The notes under the pieces: model-generated | The model's database searches: none | Told to the model about the DNA's origin: nothing | What the model saw: only the letters and a program-made list of their open reading frames with translations | Position numbers and translations under genes: made by a program | Shown: in pieces, positions 9,349 through 17,571 of the stretch | How positions within the stretch are numbered: the stretch's first letter is position 1 | Layout: each line of letters begins with the position of its first letter | From: CAZJAH01 sp964544155 | GTDB taxonomy: Bacteria; Bacteroidota; Ignavibacteria; Kapaibacteriales; UBA2268 | Direction of reading: 5' to 3' | Length of the DNA stretch: 64,000 nt | Assembly (NCBI GenBank): GCA_964544155.1 | Contig: CAZJAH010000012.1 | Location: 1-64,000, forward strand

Positions 9349-9423
9349 AAATACTTAAGTATTTCAATTAATTAAAAAATTAATTAAATTAACCGGTAAT
9401 AAAACAATTGAGGGGATAATAAC

Positions 9424-10506
9424 ATGGCAGATGCACAACCGAAGAGAATTACGGATATCGGGCCGCCTCATTATGAACAATTTCTTCCGCCGACAGTAAA
9501 AAAGAACTACGGCACCTGGAAATATCATGAAATACTGAAGCCCGGCGTTATGGTTCATGTATCTGAATCAGGCGATAAGCTCTTTACCATACGTGCCGGA
9601 TCGCCAAGGCTTTTGAGCACGGATAAGATACGTAAGATAGCCGCTGTTGCAGAAAAATACTGCGACGGCTATTTGAGGTTTACTTCAAGGCACAATATTG
9701 AATACATGACAGATAAAGAAGAGAACATAGAACCAATTATACAGGAAATAGAAGCTTTAGGCCATCCCGTGGGAGGCCTCGGTAATGCTATTTCCAATAT
9801 AGTACATACCCAGGGCTGGGTACATTGCCATTCATCGGCAACAGACGCTTCCGGCGTTGTTAAAGCCGTTATGGATTCTATCATGCCCTATTTCAAAACT
9901 ACCGAGCTTCCTGCCAAGATCAGGATCGCCCTGGCATGCTGCCTTAATATGTGCGGCGCTGTGCACTGCTCGGATATCGCGATACTTGGTATTCACAGAA
10001 GGCCGCCGGTAATCAACAAGGATACTCTGCCCAAGCTTTGTGAGATTCCAAACCTTGTGGCGTCATGCCCTACGGCCGCTATCAGGCCTACACAGTATAA
10101 CGGCAAACCTTCTGTTGAAGTTGATGAAGACCTGTGTATGTATTGCGCTAACTGCTTTACGGTATGCCCGTCAATGCAGATCGCCGATCCGATAAATGAC
10201 GGCGTTTCCATTTGGGTAGGCGGTAAAGTATCCAATGCCCGTACTGAGCCGACTTTCTCGAAACTCGCTATTCCGTTCTTACCTAATAATCCGCCAAGGT
10301 GGCCGGAAGTGGTGGACGCTGTGGTTAACCTTGTGGAAGTATGGAAGAACAACGCGAGAAAACACGAAAGAATGGGCCAGTGGATTGACAGAATCGGCTG
10401 GAAGAGATTCTTCGAACTTACGGGCATCGAATTCCAGAAAGAACATATTGACGACTTTAAACATGCAGGCCTGTCCTTCAAGAGATCGGTACATTTTACA
10501 CATTAA
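9424..10506 (+). CDS. dsrB: Dissimilatory sulfite reductase beta subunit
   Basis: The 360-residue partner of DsrA that carries the catalytically active siroheme in characterised enzymes. Motifs seen are FTSRHNIEYM near residue 82, CCLNMCGAVHCSD near 178, CPTAAIRP near 216 and the ferredoxin set CMYCANCFTVCPSMQ near 238. The SD is GAGGGGATA. Length and motif order match DsrB throughout, without frameshift. dsrD starts 16 bases downstream. Confidence 0.97.
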   Translation: MADAQPKRITDIGPPHYEQFLPPTVKKNYGTWKYHEILKPGVMVHVSESGDKLFTIRAGSPRLLSTDKIRKIAAVAEKYCDGYLRFTSRHNIEYMTDKEENIEPIIQEIEALGHPVGGLGNAISNIVHTQGWVHCHSSATDASGVVKAVMDSIMPYFKTTELPAKIRIALACCLNMCGAVHCSDIAILGIHRRPPVINKDTLPKLCEIPNLVASCPTAAIRPTQYNGKPSVEVDEDLCMYCANCFTVCPSMQIADPINDGVSIWVGGKVSNARTEPTFSKLAIPFLPNNPPRWPEVVDAVVNLVEVWKNNARKHERMGQWIDRIGWKRFFELTGIEFQKEHIDDFKHAGLSFKRSVHFTH

Positions 10507-10521
10507 AAGCAAGGAGGGATC

Positions 10522-10767
10522 ATGGCATCGGTTCAGGAAGTAAAGGAAGCAATGTATAAGATGGTGAAAGATTCGCAGGGAATGAAAAAATGGAAACCGA
10601 CGGATCTTCATAAAGCATGCTTCGAAATGTTCGGTGATGACAATTACGATAAAAAAACCGGCAAAGCGGCGATCAAAGAATTGGTCGATAGCGGAGAACT
10701 GGTTTATACTTACTTTGGCGGCAGCTTTCTTGAAGTGCCCCATAAAGAAGGTTCATCCAACGATTAA
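10522..10767 (+). CDS. dsrD: DsrD, allosteric activator of DsrAB
   Basis: An 81-residue winged-helix protein matching DsrD (KWKPTDLHKACFEMFGD, AIKELVDSGELVYTYFGGS). It is found mainly in organisms that reduce sulfite or sulfate and has been reported to stimulate DsrAB activity by direct interaction. A strong AAGGAGGG precedes the ATG, suggesting high expression. Its place right after dsrAB is canonical. It is the best single clue here that this Dsr system runs in the reductive direction. Confidence 0.95.
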   Translation: MASVQEVKEAMYKMVKDSQGMKKWKPTDLHKACFEMFGDDNYDKKTGKAAIKELVDSGELVYTYFGGSFLEVPHKEGSSND

Positions 10768-10782
10768 TAATATAACTCTGGG

Positions 10783-10800
10783 CGCGGGCTTCAGCCCGCG
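10783..10800 (+). other. GC-rich hairpin between dsrD and dsrN
   Basis: CGCGGGC at 10783-10789 and GCCCGCG at 10794-10800 form a perfect 7-base stem with a TTCA loop. No T-run follows, so it is not a classical terminator. It could stabilise the 3' end of the highly translated dsrABD message or reduce dsrN expression. Confidence 0.55.
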
Positions 10801-10818
10801 GCCGGGTAAATTTAAACT

Positions 10819-12246
10819 ATGCGCGTAATAAATCAACCGGGTATAACTATAGCAGGCCTTTCCGGCGATTCCGGAAAGACACTACTTTCCTGCGGCATAA
10901 TCAATGCCCTCAGGAAAAGGGGCTATTCGACCGCCGCCTTCAAAAAAGGGCCTGACTATATCGACGCCGCCTGGCTGTCGCTGGCATCAGGAAGGCAGGC
11001 GCGCAACCTGGACAGCTATCTGATGACAAAAGAAGTTATCCGGGATTCATACGCGAAGAATTCTTTAAACGCTGATATATCCGTAATTGAAGGAAACCGC
11101 GGCCTGCATGACGGAGTCGATACCGATGGTAGCCATTCAACGGCAGTTATATCGAAGATCACCGGCACGCCGGTTGTGCTGGCGGTAAACGTTACAAAAA
11201 TGACACGCACTGTGGCAGCCCTTGCTCTGGGCTGTAAACTGCTCGACAAAGAAGTGGATATTGCCGGTATCATTATCAATAAAGTAGCCGGCACAAGGCA
11301 GGAAAATCTGATACGAAAGGCAATAATGAACGAAGCCGGTATTGAAGTGCTCGGAGCAATACCTAAATTGAATGAAGCAGAATTGCTGCCGTCAAGGCAT
11401 TTGGGGCTGGTAACGCCCTCTGAACATGAGCAGGCTTTGGCTTCGATTGATATGGCCGGCAATTACATCGCTAAATATACGGATTTAGACCTGATATTGG
11501 CTAAAGCCTTCCGGGCAAGGCCGATAGAACTTAAGGAAACATTCAAAGCGGAAATTAACGGGACATATCGCGATGATAATACCGGGCAAGAAAAAGTGAA
11601 GATTGGATACTTCAGAGATAAGGTCTTTACTTTTTATTATCCGGAAAATCTCGAAGCCCTGGAAGACCGCGGAGCGGAACTTATACCTGTTTCGCCCATG
11701 GAAGCATGGGAACTGCCGGATTTAGACGGCCTTTATATAGGCGGGGGGTTCCCCGAAACCCACGCCGGACTATTATCGGGTAACAGGCAGATGATGCGGT
11801 CGGTAAGGAAAGCTTCCCTTAACGGACTGCCCATATACGCCGAATGCGGCGGGCTTATGTACCTTGCCGGCAAACTGATTATCGAAGGGCTGGAATATCA
11901 AATGGCGGGAGTATTCGATATTGAATGTGAAATGAATAAAAAGCCGGCAGGCCACGGATACGTTAAAGCAAGGATAATTCGAGCTAATCCATTCTATCCG
12001 GCCGGAACCAAAATAAAGGGGCATGAATTTCATTATTCAAAAATAATTTCCTATAATGATATGGATTGCTGCCTTGAGTTAGAAAAAGGCACCGGCGCTC
12101 TTGATAATAAAGACGGGCTTATTAAGTATAACACTTTCGCGAGCTATACGCACCTGCACGCTTTGAGCTCAGATGAATGGGCAGGTGGATTTATGAAAAA
12201 AGCAAAAGAATATAAATATTCCGCAATCTCTAAATCTGTAATTTAA
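10819..12246 (+). CDS. dsrN: DsrN, CbiA-like siroheme amidase
   Basis: A 475-residue homologue of cobyrinic acid a,c-diamide synthase (CbiA/CobB). The N-terminal ATP-binding domain has the P-loop GLSGDSGKTLLS near residue 13. The C-terminal class I glutamine amidotransferase domain has the nucleophile C343 in YAECGGLMYL and the triad region TFASYTHLHAL near 450. In dsr clusters this protein is called DsrN and is thought to amidate siroheme to the siroamide form found in Dsr. Because the gene lies inside the dsr run and no cobalamin genes are visible, DsrN is preferred over CbiA. The SD is poor and a hairpin precedes it, in keeping with low expression relative to dsrABD. Confidence 0.9.
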   Translation: MRVINQPGITIAGLSGDSGKTLLSCGIINALRKRGYSTAAFKKGPDYIDAAWLSLASGRQARNLDSYLMTKEVIRDSYAKNSLNADISVIEGNRGLHDGVDTDGSHSTAVISKITGTPVVLAVNVTKMTRTVAALALGCKLLDKEVDIAGIIINKVAGTRQENLIRKAIMNEAGIEVLGAIPKLNEAELLPSRHLGLVTPSEHEQALASIDMAGNYIAKYTDLDLILAKAFRARPIELKETFKAEINGTYRDDNTGQEKVKIGYFRDKVFTFYYPENLEALEDRGAELIPVSPMEAWELPDLDGLYIGGGFPETHAGLLSGNRQMMRSVRKASLNGLPIYAECGGLMYLAGKLIIEGLEYQMAGVFDIECEMNKKPAGHGYVKARIIRANPFYPAGTKIKGHEFHYSKIISYNDMDCCLELEKGTGALDNKDGLIKYNTFASYTHLHALSSDEWAGGFMKKAKEYKYSAISKSVI

Positions 12247-12261
12247 ATAAAGGAGCCTTTT

Positions 12262-12693
12262 ATGCCTACACAGAAAGAAAAAAACGAAAAGCTGGTGGAA
12301 ATTCTCAAGAACTGGCAAAAGCTTGAAGATTCATCCGTACAGAGTACCACCGACATAATCAAGAAAACCGATAATCCACTGGTACAGATCGTAATGGAAA
12401 TTATCCGGCAGGATTCGGTTATGCACAGAAGAGTGCAGCAGCTTATCATAGACCACTATGAAAAACAGGCTCTCAGGCTGAATATCGACGAACTGGCCGA
12501 ATTCTGGACAAAAATAGAAGAGCACGACGAGCTTGAGAAAAAAGTTATCAAGCTGGCAAAAGAAGCTAAAGAAGAAAACAATTCAGCCATAGTTCAATAT
12601 CTGCTTGATTACCTTCTTAATGATGAAGAAAAGCATGATAATCTGCTTATGGAAATGGATAAAATTAAGAATAAGATGTATCCCTACGGCTGA
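12262..12693 (+). CDS. Ferritin-like helical protein in the dsr operon
   Basis: A 143-residue, all-helical, highly charged protein. It shows Glu/His pairs spaced as in diiron four-helix bundles: QDSVMHRR near residue 51, KIEEHDELE near 88 and NDEEKHDNLL near 122. It has no cysteines and no signal peptide. It could be a ferritin-like or hemerythrin-like metal-binding protein, perhaps for iron supply or oxygen protection of Dsr, but I do not recognise a named family. The SD AAAGGAG is strong. It lies 15 bases after dsrN and 43 before dsrL, clearly within the operon. Confidence 0.65.
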   Translation: MPTQKEKNEKLVEILKNWQKLEDSSVQSTTDIIKKTDNPLVQIVMEIIRQDSVMHRRVQQLIIDHYEKQALRLNIDELAEFWTKIEEHDELEKKVIKLAKEAKEENNSAIVQYLLDYLLNDEEKHDNLLMEMDKIKNKMYPYG

Positions 12694-12736
12694 TAAAGCT
12701 AAGTAATCAAAATCCAAAAATTAGGGAGGGATTGAA

Positions 12737-14461
12737 TTGTCACTATTAAAGAAAAAGAAAAAACCGCTATCAGGCAAAAAGCTAAGCGGATCCGGGAGCG
12801 GCTCTTCCGAGCAGTCGCCATACAGGCCAATCCATATGGAGAAAAAGGCCCCTTGCCAGCATGCCTGCCCGAGCGGTACCAAGATACGAGACATACTGCG
12901 CACTCTTGCGCAGACAGAAGACCTTGGCAGGAGTTATCACGAGTCCTACAAGATGGCATTCGACATAATACTAGAGAAGAACCCCTTCCCCTCGGTTTGC
13001 GGCAGAGTATGCCCGCATCCTTGTGAAGGAGGCTGCAACAGGCAGTATAAAGATGATTCTGTCGGGATAAATAACATAGAACGTTTCCTGGGAGATTATG
13101 CTTTAGAGCATGAATTCCCGGTTAAGCGCCTTGAGGAAGACGTTAAAGATGAAAAGATAGCCATAATCGGCGCAGGGCCTGCCGGATTATCAGCCGCTTA
13201 CCATCTCGCCTTGAGGGGCTATAAAGTAGATGTTTTCGAAGCATTTTCGAAGCCAGGCGGTATGCTGAGGTACGGCATCCCCGACTACAGGCTTCCGCAG
13301 GATATTCTTGATAAAGAGATAAACAGGATCGAAAATCTCGGAGTGAATATTATCTGCAATACCACTATCGGCAAAGATATTGAATACTCGAAGCTTCAGG
13401 AAGATTACAATGCCATATTTGTCGGTATTGGAGCTCATAAAGGCAAACTGCTTGGAGTAGATGGCGAAGACGCACCCAATGTCTGGACAGGTACCTTATT
13501 TTTAAATAAAGTTAATTCCGGCCAGAAAGTTGACATCGGTGAGAAAGTCCTTATAGTCGGCGGCGGTGATACTGCTATTGACGCGGCACGTATTGCCCGC
13601 AGGCTTGGAGCTGAAGCTACCATAGTTTACAGGCGCACACGCGATGAAATGCCCGCTATCGACGAAGAGATAATCGGTGCAGAAGAAGAGGATGTAAAAT
13701 TCCACTTCCTGGCAGCGCCCATAGGCTTTGTAAAAACAGGCGATAAAGTAGAAAAAATGCTTTGCCAGAAAATGGAACTGGGCGAACCGGATGCATCCGG
13801 CAGAAGAAGGCCGGTACCGATAGAAGGCGAAACCTTCGAGCTGGAATGTGACACAGTTATAGCGGCTATCAGCCAGGAACCCGAATTTGATGGCCTCGAC
13901 CACCTGCATGAAGGCAAAGACTGGGTAAAAGCCGACAAAACAGGCCTTACCGAAGTTGAGAAAACCTTCGCCGGCGGCGACGTACTAGACCTTGGATTGG
14001 TAACAATAGCCATCTTCCAGGGAAGGCAGGCCGCCGAAACTATACACAACAATTTCAGGGGTATTACTCCGGAACCGGAGCCCGATCAGCCCATAGTTGA
14101 GAAAGATCAGATAGTTTTCAGCTATTATACTGAAAAAGCGCGCAACGAAAACCTGCATTTACCTCCGGATGAAAGGATTAAAGAGCTTTCGAAAGAAATC
14201 GCCTGTACATTTACGGAAGAGCAGGTACAGGACGAAGCAGCTCGCTGCATGAGCTGCGGTATGTGCTTCGATTGCGGCACCTGCTGGAGCCTCTGCCAGG
14301 ACCAGGTTATAAAAAAGCCTCAGCAGAAATACCAGCAGTATATTTTTAAACTCGATCTGTGTAAAGGATGCAGTAAATGCGCTGAATCCTGCCCCTGCGG
14401 CTATATAGAAATGAAAAATCCGATGACGGGAGAATTACAAAAAATTGAAAAAAATCCTTAA
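12737..14461 (+). CDS. dsrL: DsrL-type NAD(P)H:acceptor oxidoreductase
   Basis: A 574-residue iron-sulfur flavoprotein related to the GltD/NADPH-glutamate synthase small subunit. In order: a basic leader, an N-terminal Fe-S domain (CQHACPSG, CGRVCPHPCEGGC), the FAD-binding IGAGPAGLSAAYHLA near residue 140, the NAD(P)-binding VGGGDTAIDAARIA near 274 followed by VYRRT, and a C-terminal ferredoxin-like domain (CMSCGMC, CGTCWSLC, CKGCSKCAESCPCG). DsrL was shown in Allochromatium to couple DsrAB to NAD(H), and a second type occurs in some reducers. The start is TTG at 12737 with GGGAGGG six bases upstream. No in-frame ATG lies near it. The combination with dsrD is notable. Confidence 0.9.
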   Translation: MSLLKKKKKPLSGKKLSGSGSGSSEQSPYRPIHMEKKAPCQHACPSGTKIRDILRTLAQTEDLGRSYHESYKMAFDIILEKNPFPSVCGRVCPHPCEGGCNRQYKDDSVGINNIERFLGDYALEHEFPVKRLEEDVKDEKIAIIGAGPAGLSAAYHLALRGYKVDVFEAFSKPGGMLRYGIPDYRLPQDILDKEINRIENLGVNIICNTTIGKDIEYSKLQEDYNAIFVGIGAHKGKLLGVDGEDAPNVWTGTLFLNKVNSGQKVDIGEKVLIVGGGDTAIDAARIARRLGAEATIVYRRTRDEMPAIDEEIIGAEEEDVKFHFLAAPIGFVKTGDKVEKMLCQKMELGEPDASGRRRPVPIEGETFELECDTVIAAISQEPEFDGLDHLHEGKDWVKADKTGLTEVEKTFAGGDVLDLGLVTIAIFQGRQAAETIHNNFRGITPEPEPDQPIVEKDQIVFSYYTEKARNENLHLPPDERIKELSKEIACTFTEEQVQDEAARCMSCGMCFDCGTCWSLCQDQVIKKPQQKYQQYIFKLDLCKGCSKCAESCPCGYIEMKNPMTGELQKIEKNP

Positions 14462-14500
14462 TTTTAAATGATTTTCGCAACTCTAAAAGGAGAATTAATA

Positions 14501-14818
14501 ATGGCAATTTTTGAATTTGAAAACCTGAAGATCGAAGTCGATGAAGACGGCTTCATGGAAAACCCCGAAGAATGGAATGAAGAGGTAGCAAAAGCGCTGG
14601 CAACAACTGAGGACGTCAATGAGCTGACCGAAGACCATTGGAAGCTCATTAATTACCTCCGCGACTATTATGCCAAATACGGGATCGCTCCGATGATACG
14701 TAAGCTTTGCAAAGAAACAGGTTATCCGCTGAAGAGGATCTATGAGCTCTTCCCCTCAGGCCCCGCCAAAGGCGCCTGTAAAGTTGCCGGATTAGCCAAG
14801 CCGACAGGCTGTGTATAA
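14501..14818 (+). CDS. dsrC: DsrC, sulfur carrier substrate of Dsr
   Basis: A 105-residue DsrC/TusE family protein. The flexible C-terminal arm has both redox cysteines, C93 and C104 separated by ten residues and ending GCV. This is the pattern of true DsrC (forming the trisulfide), not TusE or RspA-type proteins with one Cys. I chose the ATG at 14501 because AAAAGGAG lies eight bases upstream and the protein begins MAIFEF; an in-frame ATG at 14468 is less likely. DsrAB loads sulfur on C104 and the membrane DsrMKJOP complex reduces the product. It ends the dsr run before a strong terminator. Confidence 0.96.
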   Translation: MAIFEFENLKIEVDEDGFMENPEEWNEEVAKALATTEDVNELTEDHWKLINYLRDYYAKYGIAPMIRKLCKETGYPLKRIYELFPSGPAKGACKVAGLAKPTGCV

Positions 14819-14851
14819 AGAACTGTCCTCATTAGTTTAGTCAGATCACTT

Positions 14852-14894
14852 GGGAGCTTCCGCCATTTTTTAACATCGGGCGCTCCCTTTTTTT
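14852..14894 (+). terminator. Rho-independent terminator after dsrC
   Basis: GGGAGC at 14852-14857 pairs with GCTCCC at 14882-14887, with an inner CCG/CGG pairing, followed directly by seven T residues. It separates the dsrABDN-L-C unit from the following DsrMK-like pair. Confidence 0.85.
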
Positions 14895-14922
14895 GACTAA
14901 ATAAAAATATGAACAATATTTA

Positions 14923-14953
14923 ATTGCGATTTTGGACAAAGTTCTTATATTTC
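14923..14953 (+). promoter_or_regulatory. Possible FCB-type promoter for the DsrMK-like pair
   Basis: ATTG at 14923-14926 and TATATTTC at 14946-14953 are 19 bases apart. This is close to the Bacteroidetes consensus TTTG-N19-21-TAnnTTTG, with one mismatch in each box. It lies between the dsrC terminator and the start at 15006, where a promoter is needed. Confidence 0.35.
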
Positions 14954-15005
14954 AATTACTTATAGTTAATTATTTAATTCTCCGAAAAATAACACGGAGC
15001 CTGAT

Positions 15006-15935
15006 ATGAGCATATTACATTTTTTGACATATTTTTCCCTTTTGGTATTTATTGCCTTGTGTATTGCAAGGGCGGTCAGAATTGCCACAGCTCCGGTACA
15101 CCTGAGATGGGAGCTCTATCCCGTACCACATGAAAAAGGCAAAGCCGAATACGGCGGGTCTTATTTCGAAGAATCCGAATGGTGGACCAAGAAACGCGAA
15201 AAAGACCATCTCGGCGAACTAAAAGTAATGCTTCCGGAAATACTCCTGCTCAAAGGCGTTTGGGAGCATAACAGAAATCTGTGGTGGGGCTCATTCCCTC
15301 TTCATTTCGGGCTTTATCTGCTGATCGGCACGATAGTAATTTTTGCGGTTAACGCTATATTAATAGCAACAGGCATGAGCTTTGCGGAATTATCCTGGCT
15401 AAGCACAACAGGGACGGCCATATTCTGGACAGGCTGCGGGATTGGCCTGCTCGGCTCATTTATCCTGCTGATAAAAAGAATTTTCGATCCCGCGCTGTCG
15501 AATTTCAGTACGCCAAGCCATTATTTCAATATATTTATCCTGGGCTCAATTTATCTGACAGGGATAATCTGGGCTGCCGCAGACCCGCTATTTTCAATGA
15601 ATATCGTTTCTTTTTATAAAGGAATAATTACCTTTTCGGCATTAGGAGAAATTCCGACAATAGCCTATTTGCATATAGGAATTTCGGTGTTCTTTATATT
15701 CTATCTGCCGATGACTCACATGACACACTTTTTTACTAAGTACTTTACTTACCATAATGTACGCTGGGAAGACGAACCGAATATGCCAGAAAGCAAATTC
15801 AGGAAAAAGCTGGAACAGCAGCTTAATTATCCTGTATCATGGTCCGCTCCGCATATTGGGGCAGACGGAAGAAAAACATGGTTAGTTATAGCAACGACTA
15901 ATCCCTGGGAGAATAAAGATGAAGAAGAGAAATAA
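15006..15935 (+). CDS. DsrM-like membrane cytochrome b (second DsrMK module)
   Basis: A 309-residue NarI/HdrE-like integral membrane protein with about five to six helices and conserved histidines (PLHFGLYLLIG near residue 100, YLHIGISVFFIFYLPMTHMTH near 220-240), as expected for heme b ligands and quinone oxidation. A soluble charged loop (residues 30-80) precedes the second helix. It overlaps the downstream DsrK-like gene by 17 bases, so they are translationally coupled. It resembles DsrM and TmcC/HmcE. Because a full dsrMKJOP is also present at 39391-44436, this is a paralogue, and its partner could be DsrC, a cytochrome or the Apr/Dsr side. Confidence 0.82.
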   Translation: MSILHFLTYFSLLVFIALCIARAVRIATAPVHLRWELYPVPHEKGKAEYGGSYFEESEWWTKKREKDHLGELKVMLPEILLLKGVWEHNRNLWWGSFPLHFGLYLLIGTIVIFAVNAILIATGMSFAELSWLSTTGTAIFWTGCGIGLLGSFILLIKRIFDPALSNFSTPSHYFNIFILGSIYLTGIIWAAADPLFSMNIVSFYKGIITFSALGEIPTIAYLHIGISVFFIFYLPMTHMTHFFTKYFTYHNVRWEDEPNMPESKFRKKLEQQLNYPVSWSAPHIGADGRKTWLVIATTNPWENKDEEEK

Positions 15936-17526
15936 TGTTAAAATAGAAGACCTTGCTGATCCGAACAAAACCCTGACAAAACTGGAACTGGAGGATTTGT
16001 TACCGCTTCCTCCTCCATTTGATGATATCGAAAAGCTGCCGGGCTTTAAAAAGCTCAGCGAAGAAAAGCAGGATTCAGCCGAGGCTAAGCTCGATCAGGT
16101 TCTCGCCGGCGGGCTGGAAAGGCCCGAATCCGAAGAGGAAGAGAAAAAGATCGTTGAATCTTTCATAAAAGGACTGGAGTACCTTTTTTCAAAGGAAAAT
16201 AACTGGACTTTTCTGCAGCCTCTGGTGCTTTCGATGGAGCATTGCGCCCGCTGCCAGACCTGCAACAACGACTGCCCGGTTTACGAAGCAAGCGGAAAGC
16301 AGGAAATCTACCGTCCGACTTTCAGGGGTGAAACTTTGAGAAGGCTGTACTTCAAATATGTTAAAAAAGGTAATAAACTCTTCAGGAAATTTCAAAATAA
16401 CGACATCGAGGTGAACTGGACACTTATAGCAAGGCTATACGAACTTACTTACAGATGTACGCTTTGCCGTAGGTGCGCACAAAGCTGCCCTATAGGAGTG
16501 GATAACGGACTTATAACTCATGAACTGCGCAAGCTTTTCAGCCAGCAGCTTGGTTTTGCTCCGAAAGAACTGCACGAAAAAGGCACGGTTCAGCAGCTTC
16601 AGGTCGGCTCCTCCACAGGAATGAACGCCCTGGTGGTCAAAGACAACGTTGAATTCATCGACGAGGAAATGACCGAAAAAACCGGCTTTGAAATCAAAAC
16701 CGAGTGGGATAAACCCAATGCCGATGTCCTCCTGCTACATAATGCCGGAGAAATACTCGCCTGGCCTGAAAACCCCGGCGCTTTCGCTGTTCTTTGCGAA
16801 GCAGCGGGCCTGAGCTGGACTATGTCCAGCGAACTGGTAGGCTATGACGGAGTGAACTACGGCCTTTTCTACGATGATGTGCAGCTATCGAGGATAGCGC
16901 TCAAGCACCTTGATATTGCAAAAAGGCTCAACGTAAAGAAAATCGTACTCGGAGAATGCGGCCACGAAACAAAGACTCTATCAGTTATCGCCGACAGGAT
17001 ATCCGAAGGCGTACCCCGCGAGAACGCCATGACATTTATCGAAAATATAGTTATGAGCGGAAGGATTAAATTCGATCCTTCAAAAAACGACTTCCCGGTA
17101 ACTTTGCATGATCCCTGCAATCTAACAAGGATAATGGGAGTGGTAGAGCCGCAGAGGCGAGTGCTGCGTAAGCTGGCGCCCGGATTCAGGGAAATGTCGC
17201 CCCATGGAGTAAGGAATTACTGCTGCGGCGGGGGAAGCGGATTCGCTATTATGTCGGGTAATAACTTCGCCGACTGGAGAATGCACGTAAGCGGGCGCAA
17301 GAAATTCAAACAAATACTGGATGCTTTCGAAGGCGAGGATATGAGCCCTGATAAACCCAAATACATTTGCGCCCCGTGCTCAAATTGCAAGGGCCAGATA
17401 CGAGACCTCCTGGACTTCTACGGAGCTACCGAGAAGACCGGAATTTATTACGGAGGATTGATAGAATTGGTAATAAACGCGATGGAGGATATAAAAGAAC
17501 CCTTTATTGATTTTGAAATGATGTAA
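15919..17526 (+). CDS. DsrK/HdrD-like iron-sulfur protein (second DsrMK module)
   Basis: A 535-residue HdrD-type protein. After an acidic leader of about 100 residues come two [4Fe-4S] motifs (CARCQTCNNDCP, CTLCRRCAQSCP). Two CCG-domain segments follow: GECGHETKT near 350, HDPCN near 398, then YCCGGGSGF and CAPCSNCKGQ. CCG domains bind the noncubane cluster that handles disulfides such as the DsrC trisulfide. It is soluble and expected on the cytoplasmic face, bound to the membrane partner encoded upstream. Together they make a DsrMK-only module of the kind known from several sulfur-metabolising lineages. Confidence 0.85.
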   Translation: MKKRNNVKIEDLADPNKTLTKLELEDLLPLPPPFDDIEKLPGFKKLSEEKQDSAEAKLDQVLAGGLERPESEEEEKKIVESFIKGLEYLFSKENNWTFLQPLVLSMEHCARCQTCNNDCPVYEASGKQEIYRPTFRGETLRRLYFKYVKKGNKLFRKFQNNDIEVNWTLIARLYELTYRCTLCRRCAQSCPIGVDNGLITHELRKLFSQQLGFAPKELHEKGTVQQLQVGSSTGMNALVVKDNVEFIDEEMTEKTGFEIKTEWDKPNADVLLLHNAGEILAWPENPGAFAVLCEAAGLSWTMSSELVGYDGVNYGLFYDDVQLSRIALKHLDIAKRLNVKKIVLGECGHETKTLSVIADRISEGVPRENAMTFIENIVMSGRIKFDPSKNDFPVTLHDPCNLTRIMGVVEPQRRVLRKLAPGFREMSPHGVRNYCCGGGSGFAIMSGNNFADWRMHVSGRKKFKQILDAFEGEDMSPDKPKYICAPCSNCKGQIRDLLDFYGATEKTGIYYGGLIELVINAMEDIKEPFIDFEMM

Positions 17527-17571
17527 AATAGTTTTAAATTAAAATAAAATTCAAAATTTCCGGCTTTCATC

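Noticed and set aside
8149..14818. dsrEFH, the markers of oxidative Dsr systems
   Set aside because: I looked through the dsr run and the rest of the window and found none.
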